Source: Pseudidiomarina gelatinasegens (GTDB lineage: Bacteria > Pseudomonadota > Gammaproteobacteria > Enterobacterales > Alteromonadaceae). From it: 64,000 nucleotides of DNA. Location: the NCBI RefSeq assembly GCF_004025325.1, contig NZ_RSFE01000006.1:1-64000 (forward strand). Direction: 5' to 3'. The notes under the pieces are model-generated. The model was not told where the DNA came from, searched no databases, and saw nothing but the letters and a program-made list of their open reading frames with translations. The translations under genes were made by a program, and so were the position numbers. This document shows positions 55,884-64,000 of the stretch, one piece after another. Positions within the stretch are counted from its first letter, which is position 1. Each line of letters opens with the position of its first letter.

Positions 55884-56915
55884 GTGAGTTTTTTAGTGGA
55901 GCACAGCAATACAATACCGTGTGCAGTATTTGGCGCAAGTGGCTACAGTGGCGTTGAGCTAGTGTGGCTGCTGCATAACCATCCACAATTCACACTTATC
56001 CATGCATTTTCTTCTAGCGCACGTGAAGAAGCAGAGCCTATTGCTAGTTTGTATCCCCAGTTAACGGGACAGCTTGATGTCATTCTGCAACCTTGGCACT
56101 CGGATTTGCTGAGCCAACTCGCTCAGCAAGTTCGAGTGGTTTTTTTAGCGCTGCCCCATGAAGCAAGCGCACAGCTTGCCCCCCAATTAATTAAAGCTGG
56201 ATTGGTTGTATTTGATCTTTCCGGTGCTTTTCGCTTAAACGATAACGCTGTGCATGAACAGGCCTACGGCTTTAAGCGCGCACCCGACACGCCCAAACAT
56301 ATACCTTATGGTTTAGCGGAATGGACTCAGTTGCAGGGCTCCGAACAGCTCATTGCGGTGCCCGGCTGCTACCCAACGGTTGCCGCACTTGCGTTAAAAC
56401 CGGTGATGGAATTTATCCAAGGTACGCCCATTGTGAATGCCGTTAGTGGGGTTTCGGGTGCCGGACGAAAAGCCGCGGCTCACACCAGTTTTTGTGAGGT
56501 GAGTCTGGCTGCCTACGCCGTTGCACAACACCGGCATCAACCTGAAATTGCACAAAGCATTGGGAGTGATGTGCTATTCGTGCCCCATCTAGGCAATTTT
56601 AAGCGGGGTATTTTAGCCACCATTTATGCACAGTTAGCAACCGATGTAACCGAGCAGATGGTTGAGCAAGCTTTGCGAACCGCCTATGCGGCGCATCCGC
56701 TCGTGCGCCTACGGCAGCAACCACCGGCTATTAATGACGTTGTGGGCACCGCATTTTGTGACATTCATGCCGTTGTTCATGGCCAGCAGCTTATTCTGTG
56801 CGCCGCTATTGATAACTTGCTCAAAGGCGCCGCAGCACAGGCGGTTCAGCTGGCCAACAATTATTTTAAATTACCAGCAACCTTAGGCCTGACCTCGCGC
56901 GGGGGTGTGGTATGA
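55884..56915 (+). CDS. argC: N-acetyl-gamma-glutamyl-phosphate reductase
   Basis: ArgC is the third enzyme of arginine synthesis. The 343-residue protein has the NADP site VFGASGYSGVELVWLL and the catalytic Cys in VPGCYPTVAALAL. The frame begins at a GTG (55884) with only weak site support, and a second GTG (55896) is also possible. It is first in argCBFGH(A) and overlaps argB by four bases. Confidence 0.96.
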   Translation: MSFLVEHSNTIPCAVFGASGYSGVELVWLLHNHPQFTLIHAFSSSAREEAEPIASLYPQLTGQLDVILQPWHSDLLSQLAQQVRVVFLALPHEASAQLAPQLIKAGLVVFDLSGAFRLNDNAVHEQAYGFKRAPDTPKHIPYGLAEWTQLQGSEQLIAVPGCYPTVAALALKPVMEFIQGTPIVNAVSGVSGAGRKAAAHTSFCEVSLAAYAVAQHRHQPEIAQSIGSDVLFVPHLGNFKRGILATIYAQLATDVTEQMVEQALRTAYAAHPLVRLRQQPPAINDVVGTAFCDIHAVVHGQQLILCAAIDNLLKGAAAQAVQLANNYFKLPATLGLTSRGGVV

Positions 56916-57676
56916 ACACGCTCGTGCTCAAACTAGGTGGGCGTGTGCTGCAAAACGCGAAGAATCTTTCGGCATTGCTCAGCACAGTGCAGCAACTTGC
57001 CCAATTGCGCCCGCTGGTACTGGTGCACGGTGGTGGCGACCAAGTTGAACAGTTGTTGCTGCAGTTGGGGCATACCAGCTTAAAAGTTGACGGACAACGC
57101 ATCACACCTGCTGCGCAGATGCCAATTGTTGCGGGTGTTCTGGCGGGTGATATTAACTCGCAGTTGGTTTCGCTTGCACAACAGCACCAATTGAGTGCGG
57201 TAGGCCTTACCTTAGCCGACGGACAATCTGTACGCTGTGATATTGATAGTAGCCGCGGTGCGGTCGGCGTGCCCTACCCAAACAATGCGACATTGCTGAC
57301 GCTGCTATTAGCTCATAACTATGTACCCATTTTGAGTTCTATCGGCGTATCGGCTGACGGCCAGCGCCTTAACGTCAATGCAGACCTTGCTGCAGCTGCT
57401 GTCGCACAATTGCTGGACGCTGACTTAGTGTTACTCACCGATGTACCCGGAATTTTGGATAAACACGGTGCGCTCATTAACAGTATCTCTATCGATCAAG
57501 CCGACGCACTGATTGCCGACGGCACAGTGCGCGATGGCATGCTGGTCAAACTCAACGCTGCGGTTCAAGCCGCGCAAGCATCGCGACGAAGCATCGCGGT
57601 GGCCGGCTGGCAAAATGCCAAAGCGCTAACCCGATTGGCACAGGGTAAAGCAGCCGGAACCCGCATCCACCTCTAA
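56912..57676 (+). CDS. argB: N-acetylglutamate kinase
   Basis: ArgB phosphorylates N-acetylglutamate. The 254-residue amino-acid kinase has VLKLGGRVLQN, VLVHGGGDQVEQLL, LNVNADLAAAAVAQLLDADLVLLTDVPGIL and ALIADGTVRDGMLVKL. The short form without an N-terminal helix fits the arginine-insensitive type, as in E. coli. Confidence 0.96.
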   Translation: MNTLVLKLGGRVLQNAKNLSALLSTVQQLAQLRPLVLVHGGGDQVEQLLLQLGHTSLKVDGQRITPAAQMPIVAGVLAGDINSQLVSLAQQHQLSAVGLTLADGQSVRCDIDSSRGAVGVPYPNNATLLTLLLAHNYVPILSSIGVSADGQRLNVNADLAAAAVAQLLDADLVLLTDVPGILDKHGALINSISIDQADALIADGTVRDGMLVKLNAAVQAAQASRRSIAVAGWQNAKALTRLAQGKAAGTRIHL

Positions 57677-57719
57677 GTAGCCGCTGATTACCATTTTCTT
57701 TTATTAGGTTATTAAACAG

Positions 57720-58634
57720 ATGAACGATTTACTTCAATTGCAGGATCTTAATCCGCAACAAGCTACAGATTTATTGCAGCGGGCGCAGTCTATGAAACAA
57801 CGTCCAGCCGCTTGGTCTACTTATTTGCAAGGCAAAAGTATTGCCCTGCTGTTCGAAAAGCCATCGCTACGCACTCGCGCCAGCTTTGCTGCAGGCATTA
57901 ATCGGCTTGGCGGCCACAGTATTTATCTTGATGCCCAGCATTTGATTGGCGAACGCGAGCCCGCGAGTGACGTTGGTGCGAACCTAGCGCTGTGGCATGA
58001 CGCCATTGTGGCGCGGGTTTATTCGCAAGACACACTGACAGAGTTGGCGCAGGCTTCGAATAAACCTGTGATTAACGCACTGAGTGATCGCTGTCACCCT
58101 TGCCAGGCTTTAGCTGACTTGCTCACCCTGCAAGAGCAATTTGACGACTTAAGCAAGGTGCATTTAACTTACATTGGTGATGGTAACAATGTGTGCCAGG
58201 CCTTAATAGCCGGCGCTGCGCTAGTGGGTATGTCACTGCAGGTTGTAACGCCGCCGGGTTATGAGCCGGATGCCGAGAAATTGCAGGCAGCACAGCAATT
58301 AGCGCAACAAACGGGGGCGCAGATCACGGTGTTGCATAACTTAGCCGAATTGCAACCAACCGATGCCATTTACACCGATACCTGGTTCTCCATGGGGCAA
58401 ACGCGAGACAACAATGCGGTGATGCATGACTTTGCGCCCTATCAAGTGAACAACGATTTAATGCAACGCCTTGGTGCTAAATTCTTTATGCATTGCTTGC
58501 CGGCTTCGCGTGGGCGGGAAGTTACCACTGAAGTGATTGATGGTGCCGGTAGCTTAGTGCTGCACCAAGCAGAAAATAGGCTACACGCCCAAAACGCTAT
58601 TTTAGTTACTTTATTTGAAGGAGATCACGCATGA
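57720..58634 (+). CDS. argF: Ornithine carbamoyltransferase
   Basis: ArgF makes citrulline from ornithine and carbamoyl phosphate. The 304-residue protein has the carbamoyl-phosphate loop [12 protein letters not shown], with Leu in place of the usual Thr of STRTR as in many non-enteric OTCs, and [18 protein letters not shown]. It overlaps argG by four bases. Because acetylornithine transcarbamylases are close relatives, substrate is judged from the operon. Confidence 0.88.
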   Translation: MNDLLQLQDLNPQQATDLLQRAQSMKQRPAAWSTYLQGKSIALLFEKPSLRTRASFAAGINRLGGHSIYLDAQHLIGEREPASDVGANLALWHDAIVARVYSQDTLTELAQASNKPVINALSDRCHPCQALADLLTLQEQFDDLSKVHLTYIGDGNNVCQALIAGAALVGMSLQVVTPPGYEPDAEKLQAAQQLAQQTGAQITVLHNLAELQPTDAIYTDTWFSMGQTRDNNAVMHDFAPYQVNNDLMQRLGAKFFMHCLPASRGREVTTEVIDGAGSLVLHQAENRLHAQNAILVTLFEGDHA

Positions 58635-59854
58635 GTAAGTCGGTTAACAAAGTTGTTTTAGCTTACTCAGGTGGCTTGGACACCTCAGCTATCGTGCCGT
58701 GGCTGAAAGAAAATTACGACTGTGAAGTGGTTGCGTTTGTGGCGGATGTCGGCCAAGGCGATGATGAACTGATTGGGGTTGAAGAAAAAGCCATAGCCTC
58801 GGGCGCCAGCAGTTGCCATATCGTTGACTTGAAAGATAAGTTTGCCCGCGAGGTAATTTACCCAACGCTAAAAACCGGCGCAATTTATGAGGGGCAATAC
58901 CTACTAGGAACAGCGCTAGCACGCCCTATTATTGCTGAAGCTCAAGTTGCGGTAGCCCGTCAAGTGGGTGCTGATGCACTGGCACATGGCTGTACCGGTA
59001 AGGGTAACGATCAAGTTCGCTTCGAGTCTGCCTTTGCTGCCTTAGCCCCTGAACTTACGGTGATAGCCCCATGGCGCGAATGGCACATGCGCTCACGCCC
59101 GCAACTCTTGGCTTATTTGGCCGAGCGCAATATTCCTTGCAGTGCATCGGCGACCAAAATTTACAGTCGCGATGCCAACCTTTGGCATATTTCTACCGAA
59201 GGCGGTGAATTGGAAGACCCATGGAACGAGCCAACCGAACAGGTATGGACGTGGACCGTTGCACCTGAGCAAGCACCAGACCAGGCGGAATACCTCAAAC
59301 TTTCTTTTGTACGAGGCGAGTTGACCCTAATTAATGATAAGCCGTTTGAGCCGGTTGACGCTATTTTGCACCTAAACCAGATAGCTGGCGCGCATGGTGT
59401 CGGTCGATTAGATATGGTGGAAAATCGTTTGGTTGGCATGAAGTCGCGGGGCTGTTATGAAACGCCTGCCGGTGAAGTGCTCTATGCAGCCTTGCAAGGT
59501 TTAGAAAGCTTGGTGCTTGATCGCACCACGCAAGATTATCGCATTCGTTTAGGCAATGAGTTCGCCCAACTGATGTATGACGGTCGCTGGTTTACACCGC
59601 TCAAAGACATCATGCTGGCTGCTGCAACCAAAGCTGCCGAACCTCTGACTGGTGACATTGTGGTGAAGCTTTACAAAGGGTGCGTTACTGTCACTCAAAA
59701 GCGCTCACCAAACAGTCTATACTCCAATGCATTCGCAACTTTTGACGAAGATGACGTGTACAACCAGCAACATGCTGAAGGCTTTATTCGCCTCTACAGC
59801 TTGGCCAGCCGCATCCGTGCTTTGCATGCGCATACTGACGGCGGCAAGGAGTAA
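58631..59854 (+). CDS. argG: Argininosuccinate synthase
   Basis: ArgG joins citrulline and aspartate. The 407-residue protein has the ATP loop [32 protein letters not shown] and [20 protein letters not shown] gaaggagatcac site within argF's end precedes the ATG. Confidence 0.98.
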   Translation: MSKSVNKVVLAYSGGLDTSAIVPWLKENYDCEVVAFVADVGQGDDELIGVEEKAIASGASSCHIVDLKDKFAREVIYPTLKTGAIYEGQYLLGTALARPIIAEAQVAVARQVGADALAHGCTGKGNDQVRFESAFAALAPELTVIAPWREWHMRSRPQLLAYLAERNIPCSASATKIYSRDANLWHISTEGGELEDPWNEPTEQVWTWTVAPEQAPDQAEYLKLSFVRGELTLINDKPFEPVDAILHLNQIAGAHGVGRLDMVENRLVGMKSRGCYETPAGEVLYAALQGLESLVLDRTTQDYRIRLGNEFAQLMYDGRWFTPLKDIMLAAATKAAEPLTGDIVVKLYKGCVTVTQKRSPNSLYSNAFATFDEDDVYNQQHAEGFIRLYSLASRIRALHAHTDGGKE

Positions 59855-59857
59855 ACC

Positions 59858-61699
59858 ATGAGTTTATGGGGTGGACGGTTCAGTCAGCCGAGCGCTGCTG
59901 AATTTAAACAATTTAACGACTCACTGCGGTTCGACTATGTGCTGGCGCCGTTTGATATTCAGGCGTCAAAAGCTTGGGCCGGCGCGCTACAAACTGCCGG
60001 GCTCATTTCAACGGAGGAAAACCAACAGTTGCAGCAAGCCCTGAGCGCGTTGGCCAAGGCCGTTGCTGCGGAACCGGAATTACCGTTGCAAACAGACGCG
60101 GAAGACATTCACAGCTGGGTAGAATCACAACTGATTGCAAGCATAGGTACTACAGCCAAAAAGCTGCATACCGGACGCAGTCGCAACGATCTTGTGGCAA
60201 CCGATTTACGCCTGTTCTGTAAACAGTTTGCTGAGCACCTGATCAAGGCAAATTTGGCCGCCATTGAAAACTTGCTCATCTTTGCTGAGCAGCATACGGA
60301 TGCCATGTTACCCGGGTACACCCATCTACAGCGGGCACAGCCGATTGTGGCGGGACACTGGGCCATGGCCTACGTCAGCATGTTTCAGCGTGATGTGAGT
60401 CGGCTGCGTGAAGCAGTGCGCCGCATGGATGTTAGCCCTCTGGGCAGTGGGGCGTTAGCGGGTACTACCGCAGCGATTAATCGCGAAACCCTCGCCCATG
60501 AACTCGGGTTTCGGTATGCCAGTGAAAACAGCCTCGACGGGGTGTCGGATCGTGACTTCGTGCTCGACCTCTTGAACGCTGCCAGCACTGGTATGATTCA
60601 TTTATCACGCCTGGCTGAAGACGTTATTTTTTATTGCTCCGGTGAATCTGGCTGCTTCAGCATGAGTGATCGCATCAGTAGCGGCTCATCGTTGATGCCG
60701 CAAAAGAAAAACCCCGACTTGTTTGAGTTGCTGCGCGGTAAAACAGGCCGTGTACTCGGCCATCAACATGCCATGCAAGTAACCCTAAAAGGCCTGCCGC
60801 TGGCCTATAACAAAGACATGCAAGAAGACAAAGAGGGCCTATTTGATGCCCTGCACAGTTACTTGCAATGCCTGCAAATGCTCGCATTCGCGGTGCCAGA
60901 ACTCACCGTGAACCGTGAGCATGCTGCACTGCAGGCAGCTTTGGGCTACAGCAACGCCACCGAATTGGCCGATTACTTGGTTAGCAAGGGCGTTGCTTTT
61001 CGCGACGCACATCATATGACCGGTACCTTGGTGGTGAACGCGCAACAACTTGGTATCGCCCTGGAGCAGCTTACGCTGGAGCAGTTTCAACAGGTGTGCC
61101 CGGCTATCGATGCGGACGTGTATGCCAGCTTGGATTTGCAGTATGGATTAAATCAACGCCAAGCCATGGGCGGCACGGCACCTAAGGCCGTAAAAGTTGC
61201 CGTAAAGCACGCGCAAGACTGGTTGCACGCGGCCGAAGCCGCCAGTAAACATGTACGCCAAGCGCGTTTAAGTGATGCAGATAAAATTTGCGAACTGATT
61301 GCGTACTGGGCTGATCAAGGCGAAAACCTGCCGCGTGATAAAGCCGATGTGCTGCAAGCTATTCAAAGTTTTGCCGTGGCCGAAATCAATGACGAGGTAG
61401 TCGGCTGTGCGGCATTGTATGTGTACAGCACTGGCTTGGCTGAAATTCGCAGTCTTGGCTTATTTAAGAATGCTCAAGGCAAAGGTTTAGGCGCTGAACT
61501 GGTGGCATTTTTGCTTTGGAAAGCACGTGAACTGGGCATTGCCCGGACTATTGTACTGACCCGGGTACCGGAGTTTTTTGGCAAATTGAACTTCCGCATT
61601 ACGCTGAAAGAAAAGCTGCCCGAGAAAGTCATGAAGGACTGTGAATTGTGCCCACGTAAGGACAACTGCGACGAAACGGCACTGGAATATCTGCTGTAG
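59858..61699 (+). CDS. argH: Argininosuccinate lyase fused to N-acetylglutamate synthase domain, ArgH(A)
   Basis: The 613-residue fusion has an argininosuccinate lyase (about 1-455; WGGRFSQPSAAEFKQFNDSL, SSLMPQKKNPDLFELLRGKTGR) and a GNAT domain (about 465-600; RLSDADKICELIAYWADQGE, LGLFKNAQGKGLGAELVAFLL). Fusion of this kind supplies N-acetylglutamate synthase in Alteromonadales and Vibrionales, so one operon covers both ends of the pathway. The C-terminus has a Cys cluster (CELCPRKDNC). Confidence 0.95.
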   Translation: MSLWGGRFSQPSAAEFKQFNDSLRFDYVLAPFDIQASKAWAGALQTAGLISTEENQQLQQALSALAKAVAAEPELPLQTDAEDIHSWVESQLIASIGTTAKKLHTGRSRNDLVATDLRLFCKQFAEHLIKANLAAIENLLIFAEQHTDAMLPGYTHLQRAQPIVAGHWAMAYVSMFQRDVSRLREAVRRMDVSPLGSGALAGTTAAINRETLAHELGFRYASENSLDGVSDRDFVLDLLNAASTGMIHLSRLAEDVIFYCSGESGCFSMSDRISSGSSLMPQKKNPDLFELLRGKTGRVLGHQHAMQVTLKGLPLAYNKDMQEDKEGLFDALHSYLQCLQMLAFAVPELTVNREHAALQAALGYSNATELADYLVSKGVAFRDAHHMTGTLVVNAQQLGIALEQLTLEQFQQVCPAIDADVYASLDLQYGLNQRQAMGGTAPKAVKVAVKHAQDWLHAAEAASKHVRQARLSDADKICELIAYWADQGENLPRDKADVLQAIQSFAVAEINDEVVGCAALYVYSTGLAEIRSLGLFKNAQGKGLGAELVAFLLWKARELGIARTIVLTRVPEFFGKLNFRITLKEKLPEKVMKDCELCPRKDNCDETALEYLL

Positions 61700-61714
61700 G
61701 GTTTCCTACAGCAG
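61691..61714. terminator. Bidirectional terminator between argH(A) and metJ
   Basis: The arms ctgctgtagg (61691-61700) and cctacagcag (61705-61714) pair perfectly around a gttt loop and are followed by tgtttta. The left arm contains the argH stop codon. It can stop both convergent transcripts. Confidence 0.85.
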
Positions 61715-61722
61715 TGTTTTAC

Positions 61723-62052
61723 TTATTCGGCCTCGTCGAACTCAGCGTCGTCTGGAATCGGCAGGCCACGGCGCGTTAACTCTTCGCGCACGGCTTTGGG
61801 GATTTTGTTGGGGTTGTCTTTACGCAAGTCATCATCGGTTGGCAGCGGCTGCCCGGTGAACGCATGCAAAAAAGCTTCACAAAGCAATTCGCTATTGGTT
61901 GCATGGCGTAAGTTTTTAATTTGCCGACGGGTGCGCTCGTCGGTCAGCACCTTAAGCACGCGTGTTGGAATCGACACGGTTATTTTTTTCACGTGCTCAC
62001 TTTTTTTACCGTGTTCCACATACGGGTAGATGTAATCGCCGTCCCATTCCAT
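61723..62052 (-). CDS. metJ: Methionine repressor MetJ
   Basis: MetJ binds S-adenosylmethionine and represses methionine genes. The 109-residue ribbon-helix-helix protein has [59 protein letters not shown], very close to the E. coli sequence. It is divergent from metL with MetJ boxes between. Confidence 0.98.
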   Translation of the reverse strand: MEWDGDYIYPYVEHGKKSEHVKKITVSIPTRVLKVLTDERTRRQIKNLRHATNSELLCEAFLHAFTGQPLPTDDDLRKDNPNKIPKAVREELTRRGLPIPDDAEFDEAE

Positions 62053-62146
62053 ACTGCGCCCCTTTACTTGCTAAGTGTTGCTGCGTAACTAAAAAACCCT
62101 GCACAATGTGGTGAATTGTACTGCCGAATTTGGCGCAGTCAACTTT

Positions 62147-62170
62147 ATACGCATAGCTGTCTATACGTCT
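62147..62170. promoter_or_regulatory. Tandem met boxes (MetJ operator)
   Basis: Three adjacent 8-base units, atacgcat, agctgtct and atacgtct, match AGACGTCT at 5, 6 and 7 of 8 positions. Tandem boxes of exactly 8 bases are needed for cooperative MetJ binding. They lie between metJ and metL and can control both. Confidence 0.8.
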
Positions 62171-62269
62171 TTTTGTGCTAACCTTGCGTAATGGCGCTTT
62201 ATTGGCACAAAAACGCACCGTATAATCAACCTATTAATTACGTTTCTTACAGGAGAACGCACGCGCATC

Positions 62270-64000
62270 ATGACGGTTGAGGTTCAAGTTACCCCAGAGC
62301 AAATCCAAGCCGTGGCCGATACGGTTCAGGTTCACAAATTTGGTGGCAGCAGCTTGGCTGATGCTTATTGTTACCGTCGTGTGGCACGTATCGTTACCGA
62401 ATATGCCGGCGCCAGCGATCTGGTCGTAGTTTCGGCAGCGGGTGACACCACCAACCGTATTCTTGCGATTATTGACGCGAAAGCAGACGACAAGGGTGTT
62501 GCTGAGGTTCTGCTAAAACAACTCGAAAAGTATCAGCAAGGCCTGATTCATGAACTGCTCAACGGTGACGTGCAAGCGCGTGTGTTGCAACAATCGCAAG
62601 CCGACTTTAAGCGTTGGTACGCGTGGTTAAACGATCAGGAAGAAATTAAACGTCGCCCAGAATTGCTCTCGTATGGCGAATTATGGAGTGCACGTTTATT
62701 ATCCGCGTTGCTCGAGCAGCAAGGCGTAACTGCAGACTACATTGATGCCCGCACGTTTTTAGTTGCCGATGACGCCCCTGAACCACACATTCGCGTTGAC
62801 GTATCCCGCGCCGGTTTACTCAACCGCATTGCGCCACACCCTGGCACACGCTTCATTGTTACTGGTTTCATTTGTGCCGACCCTGACGGTAATTCACTTA
62901 TTCTAGGCCGCAACGGCAGTGACTACTCCGCCACCCTGGTTGGCAGCCTGATTGACTCGAAGCAAGTGACCATTTGGAAAGACGTTGCCGGCGTTTACTC
63001 CGCTGACCCACGTAAAGTTGAACGGGTGGTCAGCTTACCAACCATTGATTGGCAAGAAGCCGAAGAACTGGCGCGCTTGGGTAGCCCCGTTTTACACCCG
63101 CGAACCTTCCAACCGGTTAACCGCGAGCGCATGGTAATTGCCGTGCGCTCCAGTTTGAAAGTCGAAAATCAGCAAACACGCATTGGCCAATACGAAGACT
63201 CCGAGCCGAAAGGCAAAGTACTCACATCACTTGCGGATGTGGTGCTGTTTCGGGTCGATTTGGGTGATCCACAATTGGTTGAGCAGTTTGAGAACCTCGA
63301 GCTAACGCCGTTGATCAGCTGGAATGAAGTCGCCCAGCACCACGCCTACTATGCCTACCACCAAAACCATTTAGAATTTATGGAGCGGTGGCTGGAGCAA
63401 GTCGATAAAGCGGACCATGTGGTGCAAATGGCAGGGTACTCGATGATTGCGCTGGTTGGCGCACGCATTCAGGAAACCGACCAATACGGAACCTTTAAAA
63501 CCGAACTGAGCGCGCAGAATTTACGCCGCTTGGCTTTTTCGCCCGACAGCAACTCGGTTATTGCGATTTTGGAGCAAAAGCTCGATAACCGCTTATTGAA
63601 CCGTTTACACAGTCAGCTCTTTAATTATCGCCGTAGCTTGGGCGTGTTGGTGGTTGGCCGCGGTAACATTGGTAGCGCTTGGCTTTCGCTGTACCGTCGC
63701 TTACGTGAGCGGATTAACGAGCAAATGGACGTGCGCATTATTGGCATCTTGAACTCAACCCGTATGTGGCTCGACTACAACGGCGTTGAATTGGATGACT
63801 GGGAGGCCAGTTTTGATAAATTTGCACGCCCGTATGAGCTAAGCCAACTGATTCCAGAGCTACCGAACGCGCCGTATGATGAGTTGGTGATGCTTGATTT
63901 AACCGACTCCGTTGGGGTTGCTCAGCTGTATCCGAGCTTCTTTGCCAACGGATTACATATTATCAGCGCCAACAAACGCGCAGGTGCATCCGGTGAATCG
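62270..64000 (+). CDS. metL: Bifunctional aspartokinase/homoserine dehydrogenase II (partial)
   Basis: The gene starts at an ATG (62270) with acaggag upstream and is open to the end of the window, giving about 577 residues. The aspartokinase domain begins HKFGGSSLADAYCYRRVARI, has NGSDYSATL and GVYSADPRKV. The homoserine dehydrogenase NAD motif LGVLVVGRGNIGSAWLSL starts near residue 458. The layout and adjacency to metJ match MetL, which supplies homoserine for methionine. The C-terminal catalytic part lies to the right of the window. Confidence 0.95.
   Translation, partial: MTVEVQVTPEQIQAVADTVQVHKFGGSSLADAYCYRRVARIVTEYAGASDLVVVSAAGDTTNRILAIIDAKADDKGVAEVLLKQLEKYQQGLIHELLNGDVQARVLQQSQADFKRWYAWLNDQEEIKRRPELLSYGELWSARLLSALLEQQGVTADYIDARTFLVADDAPEPHIRVDVSRAGLLNRIAPHPGTRFIVTGFICADPDGNSLILGRNGSDYSATLVGSLIDSKQVTIWKDVAGVYSADPRKVERVVSLPTIDWQEAEELARLGSPVLHPRTFQPVNRERMVIAVRSSLKVENQQTRIGQYEDSEPKGKVLTSLADVVLFRVDLGDPQLVEQFENLELTPLISWNEVAQHHAYYAYHQNHLEFMERWLEQVDKADHVVQMAGYSMIALVGARIQETDQYGTFKTELSAQNLRRLAFSPDSNSVIAILEQKLDNRLLNRLHSQLFNYRRSLGVLVVGRGNIGSAWLSLYRRLRERINEQMDVRIIGILNSTRMWLDYNGVELDDWEASFDKFARPYELSQLIPELPNAPYDELVMLDLTDSVGVAQLYPSFFANGLHIISANKRAGASGES

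Noticed and set aside
57840-57880. Substitution in the STRTR loop of ArgF taken as a sign of acetylornithine specificity
   Set aside because: SLRTR occurs in many ordinary ornithine carbamoyltransferases and the operon has the ornithine-type pathway, so it is not evidence by itself.

Overview
This 64 kb window reads as chromosome of a marine gammaproteobacterium, most likely of the Alteromonadales and probably near Idiomarina/Pseudidiomarina. The assignment rests on protein style and gene order: an argCBFG cluster ending in an argH-argA fusion, a DUF3081 protein, a complete hut pathway, and many gene neighbourhoods (yihY-dtd-yiiD, glnA-ntrB-ntrC beside typA, fieF near cpxAR, ftsN-hslVU-rraA, priA-rpmE-metJ-metL) that sit together in one region of the E. 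coli chromosome. The genus is an inference. No rRNA, tRNA or CRISPR array was seen.

Region 1 (1-4744) is accessory DNA. The left edge looks like the end of an IS21-type insertion sequence. It abuts a two-gene operon of a UvrD-like helicase and an OLD-type ATPase/TOPRIM nuclease, which is the architecture of Gabija anti-phage defence, and an AlpA-type regulator. The segment ends exactly at the 3' end of yicC, a known integration site for mobilizable genomic islands.

Region 2 (4745-20454) is core: yicC, a small HTH regulator, rph-pyrE, a secreted cyanophycinase-like protein that appears to lack its catalytic His, a two-domain periplasmic binding protein, trmL, fieF, pldB, cpxAR, and the nitrogen operon glnA-DUF4124-glnL-glnG with a sigma-54 promoter and two NtrC sites.

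Region 3 (20455-31300) is transport: an RND pump with its adaptor, then a TonB-dependent receptor followed by two PepSY membrane proteins. One of these is fused to a [2Fe-2S]/FAD/NAD(P)H reductase resembling NqrF, which suggests reductive metal uptake. A CNNM-type protein follows.

Region 4 (31301-40342) holds typA, several small or poorly known genes (26-aa Lys-rich protein, Rnk-like protein, 17-aa ORF with hairpin, hemolysin III, DUF3081, TetR regulator with a perfect operator, FMN reductase, DUF2959 lipoprotein, SDR) and the yihY-dtd-yiiD-dksA-like run.

Region 5 (40339-46623) is histidine catabolism (hutCUH, hutI, hutG) with a HutC operator. Region 6 (46630-55545) is housekeeping: rraA, hslVU, ftsN, argS, priA, malic enzyme, rpmE. 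Region 7 (55546-64000) is the arginine operon argCBFGH(A) under tandem ARG boxes, then metJ and the start of metL around tandem met boxes. A family of intergenic inverted repeats built on a cgaacagcgaagcg-like core recurs at four places.
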